Below, one piece after another: positions 21,701 to 64,000 of a stretch of 64,000 nucleotides of DNA (the stretch's first letter is position 1; each line of letters opens with the position of its first letter). A program made the position numbers and the translations under genes. The notes under the pieces were generated by a model that saw only the letters and a program-made list of their open reading frames with translations, was not told where the DNA came from and made no database searches. This DNA is from Prunella strophiata. Lineage: Eukaryota > Chordata > Aves > Passeriformes > Prunellidae. The DNA is taken from NCBI GenBank assembly GCA_036583965.1, contig JAZBQD010000019.1, positions 16,693,585-16,757,584 on the forward strand, read 5' to 3'.

Positions 21701-24700
21701 ATCAAGCACAGAATGTTCAATGAAAGAGTCAGATTAAACAAAAGATAAAGATCACAGAAGACATGCAAAATAAAAACTAGAACTAATACTATACTAAAAT
21801 TTCACACAAAAGCTTTCACAGTGAGTCCTTCCCTAAATTCATTTCGTGGTTTCCACAATCTGATCCTTTTTTTCTTCTGTTGTGCAAATGTACTCAGTGG
21901 AGTGATCAAGGGGAACATTTTGTATCATCTAGCTTTCCAAAATTTGTCCTTTGAAAATAACACCTATTTCTGTAACAATTCAATGACCATAAGAAAGTAC
22001 CAAACATCTTCAACTTTAGCTCCATAGAAACTACAATTTCCATAAGCAGCTCCCCTTCAGAAAGAAAGTAAATCAAATACCTCAAAACTGTAAGGTACCC
22101 TGGAAATATGCAGCTCTAGCATTCATGTTCTTCTTTTTCTCTCTCATTTCCTCTCAGACGTCTGTACACTGAGCATTTCAATTTCACCTCAGCCCTCAAA
22201 CCAGCTTGGCACACCACCTCTTTTAGAACCAAAAAGAAAATGTTGTGACACTTTTTCTTTAATGAAGTTCAATAATATCTTTCCATGTGGGAATTTCCCA
22301 CAGCATTTTTTTTTCCTCCCTCTTTTCACAATTAGGAATGGCAAGTAAATACACATATTTTTGAACAGTTGTGTTGTGGGGTAGAGAAGGGACATCTATC
22401 TTTAGAATGGTGTTACTCCATATTCTCAAACTTGCAGCACATGCTCAGCCCAAACACTGAACTGTTGGCTGACTGACCTGTTGGGTTGTGCACATGAATA
22501 TGAATATGCTGCTTAAAAAACAAAAACCATTTACACTATGGAGCATGAGTGGCTCTGCACTGCCCCATAGCTTTTAATAAACATCAAATATTTTTCCTTT
22601 TATACCAGAGGGGTAATTTATTGTATGCACATCATACAAACAGTAAGTTTTTTCAGTGTTGCAGCATACACACAAATGCATTTAAATGCAAGTAACACTT
22701 TCAGTCAGTTAAACTGCACTTCTGAAAGCACAGTTTATGTACCAATGGTGGTTTTACTTCTCCAAACTAACAAGAAATCTCTTACAGAACAGTCTGTACT
22801 CCCTCTGGGTCTAAGTCCATCACTCTTCCTGGACCTTCTCATTCTGCTTTGGCTGCAGGCTTGAAGCAAATTTCCTCCCCCATCTGACTCTGTGACAGTC
22901 TGTGCAGTGATTTAAACAGGACAAAGGCCCAATCAGTGCTGGCACCTGACTATCCATACTTCTGACTGCTGGAGTGCTTCCAGGAATGGTTGGGTCCCTG
23001 GCCAGTATTCTTCCAGACAATGCCTTTGTACATCCAAGCTGGAGGCTAGCATAGCTCAGTACTGGTATGCTGTCCCAACAAATCCAGGAGGCAGTGCAAA
23101 AAAGGCCACTGTTTTGAAGGGGAAAGAATTTAGCTGCACCATGCTACATCATGCCACTTCCCTGAAACCTGCAGAATGAGTCCTAATCAGTTTTATTTTC
23201 TGATACAGATGTAGCCTGTGTATTTCCACTTATCTGTAATTCCAGTCTAGTCCTTAAGGCTGACTGAACTCTGTCCTCTGTCCTTTAACAGCCACCCACA
23301 AAGCCATGTGATACTGCTGTATGATGGGGGCAATGTCACCAGCCCACCACGCTTGGACCATTCCACTGGAGGTAGATCTACGCTTATGTCAAGTGCACAA
23401 CCAAGTCTAACCCTCCACTGCTCCCAAAGTTCAGCTGAAAGGAAAACTTGAGCACAGTCTTGTACTCATGGACTACTGACAGGAGGTTTAGGTTTCAGTG
23501 CAAGTGTAGCTCTTTTGTCTGTCAAAAGGTGGGATTCTTTCCAAGCATTCAGCAGGGCTGCTTTGCTGTTACTGGATATGACACAAGAATCCCACTGCAA
23601 AAACATTTTAACAATGGAGAAACTATTATGTAAAAAATATTTTTTTAATGGAATGACCATGTTTCAAAGTACATCAGGGGATCCCTCAGTGACAATACTT
23701 TCAGTTCATGCAGTTCATAATAGTACTTTGCAAAGTCAGTCACATCTTAAACAGAAATATACACAGTAATCACTGTTTTTTTATTATATGCATCGTCAGC
23801 ATGGATCAGTATTCTTGGTTTGGTATTTTTGGATTATTGCCTCATTTTTTAAAGCTGTTTTAGCTGAAATTTGAAAGGAGAAATTTTCAGCCTGGGGCAA
23901 ATAAGCAGATACAGCCTGTCAAGCTATGAACATCTGAAACCAAGACTATTAACAACTACTGCAATCAATGCCAGCACCCCTCACACTGAGTGCTGGTAAA
24001 TGGAGTCAGATTTCAGCTTCTCTCCTCTGAGGCTGCCAGGGACAGTTAGTCCAAGTGTAGGCTAGTAGAGCCACTGGACGAAATATAGCACCAGTCTCTT
24101 TAAAATCTAGTATCTGGGACATGGAATAATCAGAAGTGGTTGTTATGCCTTGTAATGAAAAATAAATCTCACAGCCCCTACCAGATGTACAGAGCAGCCA
24201 TTAGTTACAAAGATGCAAAAATTTATTTATTTAATAATAATTAATAAATAATTTAATCACTTTAGTATTTCCATTTCCCCTTTTATAGTTTACTATTATA
24301 CTGATATAGTATTTACTTTCTCTGCAATAGTGATGCTTCTAAAAACAAGTGACAAAAGTTAGGGAATCAAGTATTTTGAAAACATCTCCCATGTTCAGAC
24401 TTTCTATTTTTATAGTCTTGATCTAATACTGGTGGAAAGGCAGTAACTGGATGGACATTTTTGGAGGAGTTATGTGTGTACCATATGCCACAGGAAGATA
24501 CCTCAACAGAACAGCTGCAGTGCTTGGTGGGAAACACCTTCAAAAGTTTACCAAAAATACTATGAAACCATTAGGTAATATTATTAATTTCTGGGATGTC
24601 AACTGCAAAGGCACCATAAACCTGAGGTCTGGTATATAAACAATTATGAAGCAGAAAGTCTCACTGACTTTAAATAGCCAAACTCAATCTCTCCACAGGA

Positions 24701-25149
24701 AACTGCAGAAATGAATACATGTACATGCATTTTTACATATATGTGTACAAACACACAAATATTTAATATTGGAATGTGAATAATGGATTAACATAAGACA
24801 TTTTATTTCATTGTTCTTTGATGTAACTTAATTAGACTCCGTGTGAACATTACTGCTGAGACATGGCATTGTGAATTAGCAGCTTGTGTGTAAGGATAGA
24901 AGCAGTGGCATTCAAGAGCAGTAAGTCAGAAATTACTGTAAATAAGAAACGGAGAGAAAAGTCATTTGAGTTATCTGTTGCAAGGAAATGAGGACAGCTT
25001 TAGAAATAACAGATTGCCTCCAAAACGTAACAGACTGAGAGGCTTAACTGAGATGAACAGATCCGATGTGTTTTGAACCGTATCTCCCCCAAAACCGCAA
25101 TCAAAGCCCTCTGCGAGGACAGTGTTTCCCTCGCAGCTAAAGGGACCAG
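18736..25149. other. Noncoding between solo LTR and CpG island
   Basis: AT-rich, with TTTATTTATTTAATAATAAT-type low complexity at about 24216-24258. Short chance frames on both strands show no family match. A moderately GC-richer stretch at 22850-23450 holds nothing I can name. Composition starts to rise at about 25080 into the CpG island. Confidence 0.5.
19383..19414. repeat. 16-bp tandem duplication
   Basis: GAAAAAAGACATATTA occurs twice head to tail (19383-19398 and 19399-19414) with no mismatch, in noncoding AT-rich sequence. It looks like a recent slippage or duplication event. Confidence 0.95.
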
Positions 25150-25840
25150 ATGAACGCGACCCAGGCACGGCAAGGTGAACCGGGCACCTGGATGTACCTA
25201 CCCAGCAACCTGCCCACTGCCCACCTTAGGACAAGCAAGCCCTCGCCAGGCACCTCCGAGCTGCGATAACCCCGCAGGCCGTGCGCCTTTCCAGCGACCA
25301 CCACGGCCGGTTGAACTTCAGTACATGCGGCCTCTTCGACCTCCCAAGAAGCGACCACGCTCGCCGCCCCCTCCACGGCCACGGGGCGGAGGCGGCATGA
25401 GGCGCGACCCGGGCCCTGCGTGCACCGGGGGCCGCGTCACCCGCACCCCGCGCTGCGGGGCCCCTGAGCCCCGAGGCTGCAGCGGGCACACCGATGTGCC
25501 GCGGCTCTCCGGCCCGGCCGCGCCGCCGCTGCGAGTCCGCACGCACCGCCCGCGCCTCCCGTGCGGGGACTCAGCGGGCGGGCGGCCGGGGCCCTGCGGG
25601 AATCCCCCGTCCCGGCTGTGCCCCGCTGCTCCCTGCCCCGCCGCGGGGATACCTCGCTGCCCATCCCTCTCCGCATCCCCCGCGCCACGCTGGAGCCCGG
25701 CTCCCCCCCGGCCGCCACTGCCAGTGGGTCAGCCCACGGCCGCTCCCCCCTGCGAGTGCGATGGAACCAGCCCGTAACGCGGGGAAGGGCGCCATGGCCC
25801 CTCCCTCAGGTGATTGCCAGCTCCAGTGGTCAATCAGCGC

Positions 25841-25860
25841 CGTCCCTTACCTCTCGGCAG
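25841..25860 (-). other. DGLUCY: Minus-strand splice donor in the CpG island (candidate noncoding exon 1 of DGLUCY)
   Basis: Read on the minus strand, the sequence is GCCGAGAG|GTAAGGGACG, with the cut between 25851 and 25850. This is close to the ideal vertebrate donor and lies in the island about 0.7 kb from the RPS6KA5 ATG, pointing away from it. It could end an untranslated first exon of the divergent gene starting somewhere around 25.9-26.1 kb, next to the CCAAT and GC boxes there. The transcription start cannot be seen. Confidence 0.42.
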
Positions 25861-26170
25861 CCCGGCGCCCGCCCTCCCGCGGGGGTCGGGGGTGAGCGGG
25901 CGAGGCGGGCGGGAATGTTTACAAACAACGCCGGGGAGTGCAGGGGCCGGGGGGAAGCCGGGGGGCGGGGCCGGCGGTTGGCGCAGCCGCTGAGCCAATG
26001 GGGGCGCGCGGCGCTCGGCGGAAGGGCGGGGGCGGCGCGCGGGGAGCGCTCTCTGCCCGACGGCCGCCGGGGCTCGCGGGCGCGCGCGGCCAATGAGCGC
26101 CCGGCCCGGGGAGGGAGGGGGCGCGCGCGCCTGAGCAGGAGCCGCTCCCCCCGCGGCGCTCAGCCTATCC

Positions 26171-26220
26171 CGGCCGCGCTCGGCTCCGCTCGGCTCCGCT
26201 CGGCCCCGCTCGGCTCCGCT
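26171..26220 (+). repeat. Five tandem decamers (CGGCTCCGCT type) in promoter/5' leader
   Basis: Five consecutive 10-bp units. Three are CGGCTCCGCT, one is CGGCCCCGCT and the first is CGGCCGCGCT. They lie between the distal CCAAT box and the RPS6KA5 start codon, so they are either core promoter or 5' leader. A minisatellite here could vary in copy number. Confidence 0.9.
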
Positions 26221-26276
26221 CCCCGCGCTCGGGCGGGGAGGGCGGCCGGAGCCCGGGGGAGGGGAGGCGCAAGGAC

Positions 26277-26291
26277 ATGGGCTGGTTCTGA
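26277..26291 (+). other. Short upstream ORF (4 codons) before RPS6KA5
   Basis: ATG GGC TGG TTC TGA. Its context AGGACATGG is identical to that of the main start codon at 26558, so it should be recognised well if the leader includes it. It ends 266 nt before the main ATG. It only matters if transcription starts upstream of 26277, which the sequence does not show. Confidence 0.45.
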
Positions 26292-26437
26292 GCGCCGGGG
26301 GAGGGAAGCCGTCGTGCGTGTGCCTCCCTAGATTTTAATAACTGTTTGCTGTTGGGTGGTGTAGGTCTGGGGTTTTCTCCCCCCACCCCGTTTTCCAGCA
26401 AGGCGGAGGGGAGAGCGGCAGACCCCAGCGCGCCTGC

Positions 26438-26473
26438 ATGGCTCCTCTGCCCCGGAGCGCCCCTGGAAAATAG
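26438..26473 (+). other. Upstream ORF (11 codons) before RPS6KA5
   Basis: An ATG at 26438 with G at +4 but T at -3 opens MAPLPRSAPGK and stops at TAG 26471-26473, 84 nt before the RPS6KA5 start. Being closer to the main ATG, it is more likely than the 26277 uORF to lie in the transcript. Reinitiation after so short an ORF is plausible. Confidence 0.45.
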
Positions 26474-26557
26474 AGCCCGTCTCGGGCCAGGTGACAGCCC
26501 CCGGCCGCCGCGCTCACGCTCGGGAGCGGCAGGGGCGGGGGAGCCGCCCGTGAGGAC

Positions 26558-63932
<37,375 letters not shown>

Positions 63933-64000
63933 GTATGTTCTAAGTTTATTACTGAAAATAAAGTAATTCTTCAGTCAATATATTGCTCAGCTTAAGGGGT

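Overview
This is a window of vertebrate nuclear DNA, almost certainly from a bird and probably a songbird. The evidence is AT-rich introns of about 10 kb, one CpG island, CR1 retrotransposon copies of avian type (including one with recognisable endonuclease and reverse-transcriptase segments), and a solo LTR of a kind I know as abundant in passerine genomes. There are no bacterial genes, operons or CRISPR arrays. Most open frames in the window are chance frames inside introns. No search was run; family comparisons are from memory.

Right half (+ strand): the 5' part of RPS6KA5 (MSK1), the nuclear mitogen- and stress-activated kinase. Six coding exons are placed at base resolution: 26558-26621, 37387-37458, 48383-48601, 52131-52246, 53057-53164 and 63849-63932. 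They join in phase to 663 nt, or 221 codons. These cover the N-terminus and the N-terminal AGC kinase domain from the glycine loop to just past the activation loop. The rest of the gene lies beyond base 64000.

Left half (- strand): probably the 5' end of DGLUCY (mitochondrial D-glutamate cyclase), which lies head-to-head with RPS6KA5 in mammals. I reconstructed three small exons by splice signals and reading phase (9649-9576, 6284-6211, 1872-1816). A strong minus-strand splice donor inside the CpG island (25851/25850) could end a noncoding first exon. The exon at 1816-1872 reads like the N-terminus of the family (IIR, then NTSGMA); the two upstream exons are less certain. If this is right, the left 25 kb is DGLUCY intron and the CpG island (about 25150-26720) is a shared bidirectional promoter.

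Mobile and repeat DNA: two LTR-like segments of opposite orientation abut at 5194/5195. A solo LTR lies at about 18136-18735. CR1 fragments lie at 13213-13464 (+), 37045-37190 (+), 45834-47830 (-, about 2 kb, with the RT core deleted) and 61594-62090 (-). There are also homopolymer tracts (C31, G14, A18-20, T22-24), two tandem perfect hairpins at 15194-15240, a 20-bp palindrome at 15525-15544, and short tandem duplications at 19383-19414 and 40868-40950.

I saw no clear sign of a previously undescribed biological system. The observations most worth checking are the head-to-head gene pair with unannotated minus-strand exons, the abutting LTR pair next to one of those exons, and the tandem hairpins.
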